From: Planctomycetota bacterium
GTDB taxonomy: Bacteria; Planctomycetota; B15-G4; JADJEK01
Length of the DNA: 15,290 bases
Reading direction: 5' to 3'
NCBI GenBank assembly: GCA_016795255.1
Contig: JAEUIB010000516.1
Span: 1-15,290 of the forward strand
Shown: positions 7,057-13,660 of the stretch, piece after piece
How positions within the stretch are numbered: the first letter of the stretch is position 1
Layout of the letters: each line of letters begins with the position of its first letter
The notes under the pieces: generated by a model
Databases searched by the model: none
What the model was told of the DNA's origin: nothing
Seen by the model: the letters and a program-made list of their open reading frames with translations, nothing else
Translations under genes and position numbers: made by a program

Positions 7057-8994
7057 ATGCGATCGATCACACCCTGCGCCCTCGTCACCATCGTCGTCCT
7101 CGCCGCGTCGTCCGTCGTTCCGACCGCCTCGGTCCTCGCGCAGGACGACTTCCCGACTCCGCACGTCGTCGTCCCGAGCGGACCGCCGCCGATGAGCGTC
7201 GCGCGCTACGGCTCTCGGGCCTTCTCCCACGCAGGATCGATCGGCGCGGTCGCGTTCCATCCGGACGGGTCCAGGATCCTGTCGGGCGGATTCGACCGCA
7301 CGATCCGAGTCTGGAATGCCGCGACGGGCGAAGAGATCGAACGCATCGTCGATCTCTACGGGTACGCGATCGGTGGCATCACGTTCTGTCCCGATCCGCG
7401 CTACGTGCTCGTGTCCGACGGCGCGAACGCGTTCGGTCGATTCGACCTGCAGGAGAAGAAGCCCGTGTTCCGCGCGACCGCGGCGGTCGACCAGTTCGCG
7501 GTCGACGCGACCGTGTCTCGCGTGGCCGCGTACGGTCCCGCATTGAATGCCGTTCACGTCTACGACGCCGTGACCGACGGCCGACTCCTGCGTGCGCTCC
7601 CGATCGAGAAGGGGGTCGCGCGAAGCGTCGCCTGGAGCCCGGACGGCAACCGGATCGCGTACGGACGGCAGACCAAGAAAGGCCACATGAAGTACGACGG
7701 CGCGATCGTCCTGACGACGCTGGACGACGAGCCCGACGTGGTCGAACTCCCGATCCCCGACGTGTTGTTCCCGAGCATGGTGTTCTCTCCCGACGGATCG
7801 AAGCTCATCTGTGGTGCGACCGACGGATCGATCTTCGTCGTCGACGTCGCTCGGAAGTCGCTCGAGACGAGCAAGAAGGTCCACGACACCGCGGCGATCG
7901 CGTTGCGCTACTCGCCCGACGGCAAGACGATCGCGGTCGGCAGCAACGACACGCGGTTCGCGCTCGTCGATCCGACCACGTTCGAAGTCGTCCAGTCGAT
8001 CGATGCGCACGCCACGGGGATCCGCTCGATCGCATACTCGCCCGACGGCAAGACGATCGTGACCGGCAGCTTCGACGCGAATCTCGGGCTCTGGAACGCG
8101 GAGACCCTCGAGAGCGTGTTCGAAGCCACCGGACATCAGCGGCCGGTCTCGAGCGCGATTCCCGTCGACGCGGAGACGCTGGTGACGTCGAGCTACGGCG
8201 GCGACGTCATCGTGTGGTCGGACGGAAAGCCGCAGAGCCGGACGAAGGTCATGGGCGGGTTCGTGTTCCAGCTCGCGTACGCACCCTCGACACGGACCTT
8301 GGTCGCCGTGGGCCAGGACTCGTTCGTCCCGTTGTGGGCGGACGCGGGCCGCGGCGAGATGCGTCGCATCGAGGGCGGCGAGGTCGCGTCGCTCGCCGCG
8401 GCGTTCACCAGCGATGGGAACCGGCTGGCCGTGTCGTTCGCGGACGGCACGGTTCGCGTCTATCGCGCAGCGGACGGCGAGGAGCTGTTCCGAGTCACGC
8501 ACGAGTCGAAGTTCGTGACCGGGGTCGCGTGGTCGCCGGACGACGCGGAGCTGTGGACGGCGGCCAGCACGCTGTTCTGCTGGAGCGGGACCGACGGCAA
8601 GCCGCTGCGCACGATCGAATCCCCGCGCGCTCCGATCCAGTCGATCGAGATCTCGCGGGACGGCAAGCTCATCGCCGTCGCCGCCGCGGACTCGAAGGTC
8701 CATCTCTACGACCGCGCGACCGGGACCGAATCGAACGCCTGGGTCGCTGCGCAGGGCCGCGTGAAGGACGTCGCGTTCTCCGTGGACGGGCGCTGGCTCG
8801 TCAGCAGCGCGGAGTCGGAACTCGACGTGGTCCTGTGGAATCTCGCGGACGGCTCGCGCGTCGCCACGCTGGACGGACACGAGGGACCGACGCTCGGCAT
8901 CGACTTCTCCGCCGACGGCAAGCGCCTGTTCACGTCGAGCGTCGACGGCACGACGCTCGAGTGGGACTTCGACGCGCTGACGAAACCGCGCTGA
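7057..8994 (+). CDS. Exported WD40 repeat protein, about 14 blades (two propellers)
   Basis: This is a 645-residue scaffold-type protein with no enzymatic motif. Residues 1-28 are a signal peptide ending VLA before Gln-Asp-Asp, so it acts outside the cytoplasm, unlike most WD40 proteins. Almost the whole mature chain, from about residue 57 to 642, consists of WD40-type blades. I count 14, with clear signatures such as 'AVAFHPDGSRILSGGFDRTIRVWN', split here as 'HPDGSRILSGGF' and 'DRTIRVWN', plus 'YSPDGKTIVTGSFDANLGLW' and 'GHEGPTLGIDFSADGKRLF'. Blades 3, 8 and 9 are degenerate. Fourteen blades fit two seven-bladed propellers. The start ATG 7057 is set by the signal peptide; no good ribosome binding site precedes it. 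It is a single-gene unit, convergent with the lipoprotein gene that ends 42 bp away. Confidence 0.9.
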   Translation: MRSITPCALVTIVVLAASSVVPTASVLAQDDFPTPHVVVPSGPPPMSVARYGSRAFSHAGSIGAVAFHPDGSRILSGGFDRTIRVWNAATGEEIERIVDLYGYAIGGITFCPDPRYVLVSDGANAFGRFDLQEKKPVFRATAAVDQFAVDATVSRVAAYGPALNAVHVYDAVTDGRLLRALPIEKGVARSVAWSPDGNRIAYGRQTKKGHMKYDGAIVLTTLDDEPDVVELPIPDVLFPSMVFSPDGSKLICGATDGSIFVVDVARKSLETSKKVHDTAAIALRYSPDGKTIAVGSNDTRFALVDPTTFEVVQSIDAHATGIRSIAYSPDGKTIVTGSFDANLGLWNAETLESVFEATGHQRPVSSAIPVDAETLVTSSYGGDVIVWSDGKPQSRTKVMGGFVFQLAYAPSTRTLVAVGQDSFVPLWADAGRGEMRRIEGGEVASLAAAFTSDGNRLAVSFADGTVRVYRAADGEELFRVTHESKFVTGVAWSPDDAELWTAASTLFCWSGTDGKPLRTIESPRAPIQSIEISRDGKLIAVAAADSKVHLYDRATGTESNAWVAAQGRVKDVAFSVDGRWLVSSAESELDVVLWNLADGSRVATLDGHEGPTLGIDFSADGKRLFTSSVDGTTLEWDFDALTKPR

Positions 8995-9036
8995 GCGCCT
9001 TACCGATCGGCGTGTCCGCGGGCGCGCACCGCGTCG

Positions 9037-10692
9037 TCAGCGCACGCGCTCGACGCGGACTCGGGCGTCGTGCTGCACGCTGGCGACCGACTGCTTCGAT
9101 CCGTCCGGCCACGTCACTTCGAGCGCCCATGTTCCGCTGGAGTCGGGCACGCCGAACTGCGCGCGCGGCCCGCTGCTGGACGCGTAGCTGCCGGCGGGTT
9201 GGATCCACCGCGTTCGCCGCGTGCCGGCTCCGTCGATCAGCGTGACCTTCGAACCGATGCCGCGTGCGTTCGTCGGAGTGGTCCGATCGAGCAGTTCGAC
9301 GGAGCACCAATGTCCGCTCGCCTCGGAGCGGAGGACGCGAATCGGCCCGTTCAGTTCGGACACCACGATGTCGACGTCTCCGTCGCCATCGAGATCCGAG
9401 AACGCGGCGCCGCGATCGCAATGGGCCTCGTCGACCCACGATCCTCCGACGTCCGCGAGGACACGCTCGAAGCGCTCGCCGACGCGCCGAAACATCAGCG
9501 GCACCTGCTCGCGCTGCCAACCGCGCGGCTCCGTGATCTCCTTCGGATAGATGTGCCCGTTGAACACGATCAGGTCTTCGGCGCCGTCCAGATCCGCATC
9601 GACGAACGCGGTCGCCCAGCCGAGGAACGGTCGTGACACGAGTGCGAGACCGAAGCGCTTCGTCTTGTCCTCGAACTGCATGCCGCCGACGTTCACGTGC
9701 AGCGTGTTCACGTCGTTCATGAAGTTCGTCGTGAACACCGAAGGCAACCCGTCGCCGCGGACGTCGCCGACGGCGATCCCCATCGTCGCTTGTCCGGAAC
9801 CTTCGTCGCCGACCGCGATGCCGGCATCGACGCCGATCTCGGCGAAACGCTGGGCGCCGAGATTCCGGAACAGGAAGTTGGGCTGCGAGTCGTTGCCGAC
9901 GAAGACGTCCTGCCGACCGTCCCCATCGAAGTCGAGCACGACGACGCCGAGCCCGAAACTCGCGGGCACGGCGGCGAAGCTCCAGGCCTCCGTCACGTCC
10001 CGGAATCGACCCTCGCCGACGTTCTCGTAGACGCGATCGGGCTCGGCCTCGAGTCCGAGCGGCCCGCCGAACACGTGCGCACCGAGGAAGTAGGTCTTCG
10101 CCGGCGGCCGCGCCGGATCGAATCGGACGTAGTTCGCGACGTACAGATCGAGGTCCCCGTCGCCGTCGAGGTCGCCGAAACTCGCAGCGACGCTCCAGGC
10201 TTCGTCGCCGAGGCCGGCGGCGTCCGTGGCGTCCTCGAAGCGCCCGCCGCGATTCAGCCACAGCGCGTCCCTGCCGTAGGCCGTGACGTACAGATCGTCG
10301 AAGCCGTTCCCGTCGACGTCGGCGACGGCGGCACCCATGCCGAATCCGTCGAACGTCAACCCCGCCGCGGCCGTGACGTCGACGAACTTCAGATCGCCGT
10401 CGTTGCGGAACAGGCGACATCCCGGACCCTTGCGCGGCGATTCGAGCGTCGCGCCGTTCGGCACGAACACGTCGTCGTCGCCGTCGGCGTCGTAGTCGAT
10501 CAGCGCGAGCCCGCCCGACTTCACCTCGAGCAACTGCGTGGACGGTGTCGCGCCCGACGTCGTGACGAACGAAAGCCCGCTGTCCGCGGTCACGTCGCGG
10601 AACGAGAGGCTCGCGTGCGGCGACGAGTCGCCGCACGCCGAGAGAGCGACCGCGGCTCCGAGGAGCGCGGCGCGGACCAGGATTCGAACCAT
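9037..10692 (-). CDS. ASPIC/UnbV FG-GAP repeat lipoprotein (CRTAC1-like)
   Basis: This is a 551-residue surface or periplasmic lipoprotein of unknown binding partner. Residues 17-20 (LSAC) after a hydrophobic segment are a lipobox, with Cys20 the predicted lipidation site. Seven FG-GAP/VCBS loops follow, beginning 'DYDADGDDD' at 66-74 and including 'DVDGNGFDD', 'DLDGDGDLD', 'DFDGDGRQD' and a last 'DLDGDGDVD', a probable seven-bladed propeller. The fifth loop is degenerate ('DVRGDGLPS'). The C-terminal 80 residues contain 'GIGSKVTLIDGAG' and 'ALEVTWPDGSKQSV', the ASPIC/UnbV domain. The start is ATG 10692, only 8 nt after the stop of the TPR gene, with GAGG (10702-10699) inside that stop region and a 6-nt spacer. 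An upstream in-frame GTG at 10722 would put ten charged residues before the lipoprotein signal. Expression is coupled to the TPR gene. Confidence 0.92.
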   Translation of the reverse strand: MVRILVRAALLGAAVALSACGDSSPHASLSFRDVTADSGLSFVTTSGATPSTQLLEVKSGGLALIDYDADGDDDVFVPNGATLESPRKGPGCRLFRNDGDLKFVDVTAAAGLTFDGFGMGAAVADVDGNGFDDLYVTAYGRDALWLNRGGRFEDATDAAGLGDEAWSVAASFGDLDGDGDLDLYVANYVRFDPARPPAKTYFLGAHVFGGPLGLEAEPDRVYENVGEGRFRDVTEAWSFAAVPASFGLGVVVLDFDGDGRQDVFVGNDSQPNFLFRNLGAQRFAEIGVDAGIAVGDEGSGQATMGIAVGDVRGDGLPSVFTTNFMNDVNTLHVNVGGMQFEDKTKRFGLALVSRPFLGWATAFVDADLDGAEDLIVFNGHIYPKEITEPRGWQREQVPLMFRRVGERFERVLADVGGSWVDEAHCDRGAAFSDLDGDGDVDIVVSELNGPIRVLRSEASGHWCSVELLDRTTPTNARGIGSKVTLIDGAGTRRTRWIQPAGSYASSSGPRAQFGVPDSSGTWALEVTWPDGSKQSVASVQHDARVRVERVR

Positions 10693-10698
10693 GTCAGG

Positions 10699-10702
10699 CC
10701 TC
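10699..10702 (-). promoter_or_regulatory. Ribosome binding site of the ASPIC lipoprotein, overlapping the TPR stop codon
   Basis: GAGG on the minus strand uses the last two bases of the TPR gene's TGA stop codon and lies 6 nt before ATG 10692. This arrangement suggests translational coupling and fixes the start of the lipoprotein. Confidence 0.65.
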
Positions 10703-11555
10703 AGGGACTCTTCGGTTCGCACGCGGGCTTCGTGGCTGCGTGGCGGGCGAGCGCCTCGGCGGCTCCTGCGGAGTCGCCGAGCTTCTTGGACACTCGATGC
10801 AACAGGTACCAGGCCTCGTGAGCCTGCGGCGCCAGCTTCAACGCCTCGCGCAACAGATCGCGTGCCTCGGCGTTGCGATCACGCTCGAACAGGACCTCGG
10901 CCAGGCGAGCCTTGCTCTTCGCGAGATCGGGGACGAGCTTCGACTTCCCGCCGCGGATCCCGGCCTCGGCGAGTGTGATCGCGGTGCGGAAGCGGGATTC
11001 GGCCGCATCGAGATCCGGCCGATCGAGGTCCAGCAGCCCGATCCCGAAGTGGGCATCGGGCTCGTCCGGGTCGAACTCGAGGAATGCGGTGAACGCTGCT
11101 CGCGCTCCGTCCGCGTCGCCGGCGTACAGCAGCACCCAGCCGTAGTAATAGAGGGCGGTCCACGGCCGACGGAACTGGGGCGGCGCGTCGAGCACGCGTT
11201 CGAGCGCGACCTTGGCCTCGGAGTAGCGCTTCGATTCCTTCAGCGCGAGCGCCTCGTAGAAGACCGACTCGATGTCGTCGGGCCGGCTGCGCTGGATCGA
11301 CTTCAGCAACTCGAGCGCACCGCCGTGATCACCCTGACCGAGTCGCGCGAGGGCCTCCGCGCGGCGGGGGTCCGGCGGTCCGAGCGAGCGGGATGGCTCT
11401 TGGCGCATGCGCTCCGCGGCCGCGTGGACGCGAGCGACGGTCGGCGACGACGGAACGCTCGACCACCCGCCGGATGCCTTCCACCCGACGAATGCGACGA
11501 CTCCTGCGACCGCGACGACACCCAGGACGAGGGAGAGCGAGAGGTTCTTACGCAC
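10701..11555 (-). CDS. Membrane-anchored tetratricopeptide repeat protein
   Basis: The product is 284 residues from GTG 11555. Residues of about 4-25 form a hydrophobic segment (LSLSLVLGVVAVAGVVAFVGW), an uncleaved signal anchor with the rest outside the membrane. A short linker leads to about six TPR helical pairs from residue 60 to the end, e.g. 'ARLGQGDHGGALELLKSIQR', 'YYGWVLLYAGDADGARAAFT' and 'RLAEVLFERDRNAEARDLLR'. TPRs bind other proteins; the natural partner would be the ASPIC lipoprotein encoded 8 nt downstream. TPR plus ASPIC/FG-GAP pairs recur in Planctomycetota and Acidobacteriota. The start is uncertain. An in-frame ATG at 11612 would add 19 residues before the membrane segment and overlap the start codon of the divergent gene. 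Neither has a clear ribosome binding site; I prefer 11555 because the anchor then begins the protein. Confidence 0.82.
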   Translation of the reverse strand: MRKNLSLSLVLGVVAVAGVVAFVGWKASGGWSSVPSSPTVARVHAAAERMRQEPSRSLGPPDPRRAEALARLGQGDHGGALELLKSIQRSRPDDIESVFYEALALKESKRYSEAKVALERVLDAPPQFRRPWTALYYYGWVLLYAGDADGARAAFTAFLEFDPDEPDAHFGIGLLDLDRPDLDAAESRFRTAITLAEAGIRGGKSKLVPDLAKSKARLAEVLFERDRNAEARDLLREALKLAPQAHEAWYLLHRVSKKLGDSAGAAEALARHAATKPACEPKSP

Positions 11556-11596
11556 GGCGGATCGATAGCCGAGCCGGGGCGACGCTGCTCGCGCGC

Positions 11597-11602
11597 TACA
11601 GT
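11597..11602 (+). promoter_or_regulatory. -10 box immediately upstream of the AlbA_2 gene, possible leaderless start
   Basis: TACAGT ends 8 nt before ATG 11611 and is identical to the -10 box at 4294-4299. There is no recognisable -35 hexamer and no Shine-Dalgarno sequence before the ATG. Transcription starting 7-8 nt after the hexamer would begin at or next to the start codon, as in leaderless mRNAs of other G+C-rich bacteria. Confidence 0.45.
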
Positions 11603-11610
11603 CTTCGGCC

Positions 11611-12243
11611 ATGTTCGGAACCGCCGAAGGCCCGGAACTCGAATGGAAGGAACGCCTTCCGCAGCACGATCGGGCGGCTGCGACGTTGTGTGCGTTCGCG
11701 AACGGCAACGGCGGGTCGCTGTTCATCGGTGTTCGCAACGACGGCAGCGTGTGCGGGGTCCGGGAGCCGGACGACGTCGCCACTCGACTGCGCGATCTTG
11801 CGCGCACCCGCATCGAGCCGTCCCTGACGATCCAGACGTTGGAGCACGGCGTGGACGGAGCGGTCGTCGTCGAGGCCCGAGTCCGGCCGCGCCGCGGTGA
11901 GCCGTGCGCCGTCGTCGCTTCGCGGGATGCGCGGCGCGTCTACGTCCGCGAAGGCAGCAGCAGCCGCCCGGCCAGTCCGGCGGAGGTCAAAGCCCTCCGC
12001 GCCCGAGCGTCCGCCGGCACACCGTCCGCCGCCGAGCGTCGCGTCCTCGAAGCGCTGCGGCGACTCGGCGCGGCGCCGCTGCGGGACGTCGCCGAAGCGC
12101 TGAACATCGGCGAGCGGACCGCGCGCCGCCAGCTCGTCGCGCTGATCGATCGCGGACTCGTGCTCGAACGCGAGGATCGCCGCTTCTGGTTGACCCCGCG
12201 CGGCATCGCCAGAATGGCCGGGTCCCGAGGAGGAACGCGATGA
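11611..12243 (+). CDS. AlbA_2 (Schlafen-type) domain protein with C-terminal winged helix, putative transcriptional regulator
   Basis: This is a 210-residue cytoplasmic protein. Residues 6-120 match the AlbA_2/Schlafen nucleic-acid-binding domain. The 'ELEWKE' motif (9-14, with the family's E-x-K) is followed by 'FANGNGGSLFIGVRNDG' at 29-45, the conserved Asn-Gly-Gly loop and strand, and by 'VYVREGSSSRPASPAE', the family's 'yvR-gs-t-pas' ending. Residues of about 140-205 form a winged helix-turn-helix with 'PLRDVAEALNIGERTARRQL' as the recognition region. The architecture is typical of regulators annotated as 'ATP-binding/AlbA family HTH protein', but it lacks the large middle domain of longer homologues. 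The targets are unknown. Its stop overlaps the start of the PPC gene by 4 nt (ATGA), so it heads an operon of at least three genes. Confidence 0.87.
   Translation: MFGTAEGPELEWKERLPQHDRAAATLCAFANGNGGSLFIGVRNDGSVCGVREPDDVATRLRDLARTRIEPSLTIQTLEHGVDGAVVVEARVRPRRGEPCAVVASRDARRVYVREGSSSRPASPAEVKALRARASAGTPSAAERRVLEALRRLGAAPLRDVAEALNIGERTARRQLVALIDRGLVLEREDRRFWLTPRGIARMAGSRGGTR
12229..12233 (+). promoter_or_regulatory. Ribosome binding site of the PPC-domain gene
   Basis: GGAGG with a 6-nt spacer to ATG 12240. It lies within the end of the upstream gene and supports the 4-nt ATGA overlap. Confidence 0.8.
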
Positions 12244-12683
12244 GGGTCCTGCGCGCCGACGATCGCTTGTGGATGGTCCGCGTCGACAAGGGCGAGGAGA
12301 TCGTCACCGCGTTGCTCGAGTTCGCTGCGCAGCACGACGTCCGCTGCGCCTCGGTGACCGGCCTCGGCGGAGTCCGCGACGTCACGCTCGCGTACTTCGA
12401 CGTCGACGTGAAGCAGTATCTCGATCGGACGATCCACGGCGTGCTCGAGCTCGTGTCGCTGGTCGGCAACCTGGCGATCGAGAGCGGCAAGCCGTTCCTG
12501 CACGCGCACGTCGTGCTGTCCGACCGCGAGTTCCACTGCTTCGGCGGCCACCTGCGCAGCGCGCCGGTCGCGGTGACGGCCGAGTTCGCGGTGCGCTGCG
12601 GGGACGCGACGCTCGAGCGCCGATTCAATGCGGACCTCGGCATCCGCGAGCAATGCATGCTCGGTCCGGGAGGCGCGCCGTGA
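12240..12683 (+). CDS. PPC/DUF296 domain protein
   Basis: This 147-residue single-domain protein belongs to the plant-and-prokaryote-conserved (PPC, DUF296) family. In plants the domain sits in AT-hook DNA-binding proteins. The function of the stand-alone bacterial forms, which form trimers, is not established. Family features are the N-terminal 'RVDKGEEIVTALLEFAAQH', the 'ASVTGLGGVRDVTLAYFD' turn (residues 37-54), 'LVSLVGNLAI' and the histidine cluster 'FLHAHVVLSDREFHCFGGHL' (86-105) with His88, His90, His99 and His104, which is where metal is bound in known structures. The start ATG 12240 has a strong ribosome binding site. The stop TGA at 12681-12683 overlaps the GTG start of the next gene. 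Being translated between a regulator and a sugar-nucleotide-type reductase, it may act in the same pathway or as a co-regulator; this is inference. Confidence 0.9.
   Translation: MRVLRADDRLWMVRVDKGEEIVTALLEFAAQHDVRCASVTGLGGVRDVTLAYFDVDVKQYLDRTIHGVLELVSLVGNLAIESGKPFLHAHVVLSDREFHCFGGHLRSAPVAVTAEFAVRCGDATLERRFNADLGIREQCMLGPGGAP
12669..12673 (+). promoter_or_regulatory. Ribosome binding site of the SDR reductase gene
   Basis: GGAGG with a 6-nt spacer to GTG 12680, the same geometry as at the PPC gene. It establishes a GTG start overlapping the upstream stop codon (GTGA). Confidence 0.8.
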
Positions 12684-13594
12684 CCGAGATCCTCGTCACC
12701 GGCGCGTCGGGATTCGTCGGATCACGCCTCTTCCGGACGCTCGTCGCCGACGGACATTCCGTGACCGGCACGTTCGCGACGCACGAAGCGCGGATCCCGA
12801 CGGTGAAGGGCCACGCGCAATGCGTGCAGCTCGACCTCGAGGACGACGCATCCATCGAGCGCGCGTTCCGCGCCTCGTGGCCCGAGGTCGTCGTCCACAC
12901 CGCCGCGATGTCCGAGCTGCGCGCGTGCGAATCCGACCCCGACCGCGCCCAGCGCGTCAACGTCGCGGCCAGCGAGAAACTCGCGCGCATCGCGGCGGCG
13001 TTCGGCTCGCGGTTCATCCTGCTGTCGACCGACCAGGTGTTCGACGGGGCTCGCGGCAACTACTCCGAGAACGACGAGCCGTCGCCGATCCACGTCTACG
13101 GCCGCACCAAACTCGACGCCGAAGTCGCGGTGCGGCGCGCGCACCCCGCGGCGCTCGTCCTGCGGCTCGCGCTGGTCTATGGCGCCAGTCCGAGCGGAGC
13201 GCGGACGCCGAACGAACAGGTGGTCACGCAAATCCGCAGTGGCGGTCGGCCGAAGCTGTTCTCCGACGAATACCGTTCGCCCGTGCTCGTCGACGACGTC
13301 GTGCGCGCGATCGTCGAGTTGCTGACGGACAAGACGACCACGCTGCTGCATCTCGGCGGGCCCGACCGGATCGCGCGCGTCGAGTTCGGGCGACAGGTGG
13401 CCGCGGCGTACGGGCTCGACCCCGGCGCGATCGACGCGGTCCGATTGGCCGATTCGGACCTGGTACCGAAGCGACCCCCGGATCTGTCGTTCGACACCGG
13501 GCGGGCGCGGAGTTGCCTGCGGTACCCGCCGCGCAGCGTCGCCGAGGGGATCGCCGCGCTCGTCGCAGGCACCGCGGGCGCCGAACCCGGTTGA
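12680..13594 (+). CDS. RmlD-like NAD(P)-dependent SDR reductase (dTDP-4-dehydrorhamnose reductase family)
   Basis: This is a 304-residue extended short-chain dehydrogenase/reductase. Residues 4-14 (ILVTGASGFVG) are the Rossmann GxxGxxG loop. 'VVVHTAAMSELRACESDPDR' is the family's nucleotide-side strand and loop. 'STDQVFDG' at 116-123 is the RmlD signature (usually STDYVFDG), and YGRTK at 140-144 gives the catalytic Tyr-xxx-Lys pair. 'FSDEYRSPVLVDDVVRAI' is the family's substrate-domain motif. RmlD reduces dTDP-4-keto-rhamnose in dTDP-rhamnose synthesis. However no rmlA, rmlB or rmlC is in the window, and the Tyr to Gln change in the STDxVFDG motif argues against naming it rmlD. Relatives include the MAT2B-like subunits. 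It is the third gene of the AlbA_2-PPC-SDR overlap cluster. Confidence 0.88.
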   Translation: MTEILVTGASGFVGSRLFRTLVADGHSVTGTFATHEARIPTVKGHAQCVQLDLEDDASIERAFRASWPEVVVHTAAMSELRACESDPDRAQRVNVAASEKLARIAAAFGSRFILLSTDQVFDGARGNYSENDEPSPIHVYGRTKLDAEVAVRRAHPAALVLRLALVYGASPSGARTPNEQVVTQIRSGGRPKLFSDEYRSPVLVDDVVRAIVELLTDKTTTLLHLGGPDRIARVEFGRQVAAAYGLDPGAIDAVRLADSDLVPKRPPDLSFDTGRARSCLRYPPRSVAEGIAALVAGTAGAEPG

Positions 13595-13660
13595 CCCGAG
13601 TGCGAGGAGTCGTCCCTGCCCTGTTGACCGGCGTCGCGTCGGCCGCTGGCATTCGCGGTC

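Noticed and set aside
6934..8880. Open frame of about 650 codons opposite the WD40 gene
   Set aside because: It is a shadow of the repetitive WD40 coding sequence with no motif and no ribosome binding site; the plus-strand repeats are unambiguous.
13624..13652. TTGACC upstream of the ApgM homologue as a promoter
   Set aside because: At 17-18 bp spacing the -10 position reads TGGCAT or GGCATT, which is too weak. The gene can be expressed from the upstream operon 66 nt away.
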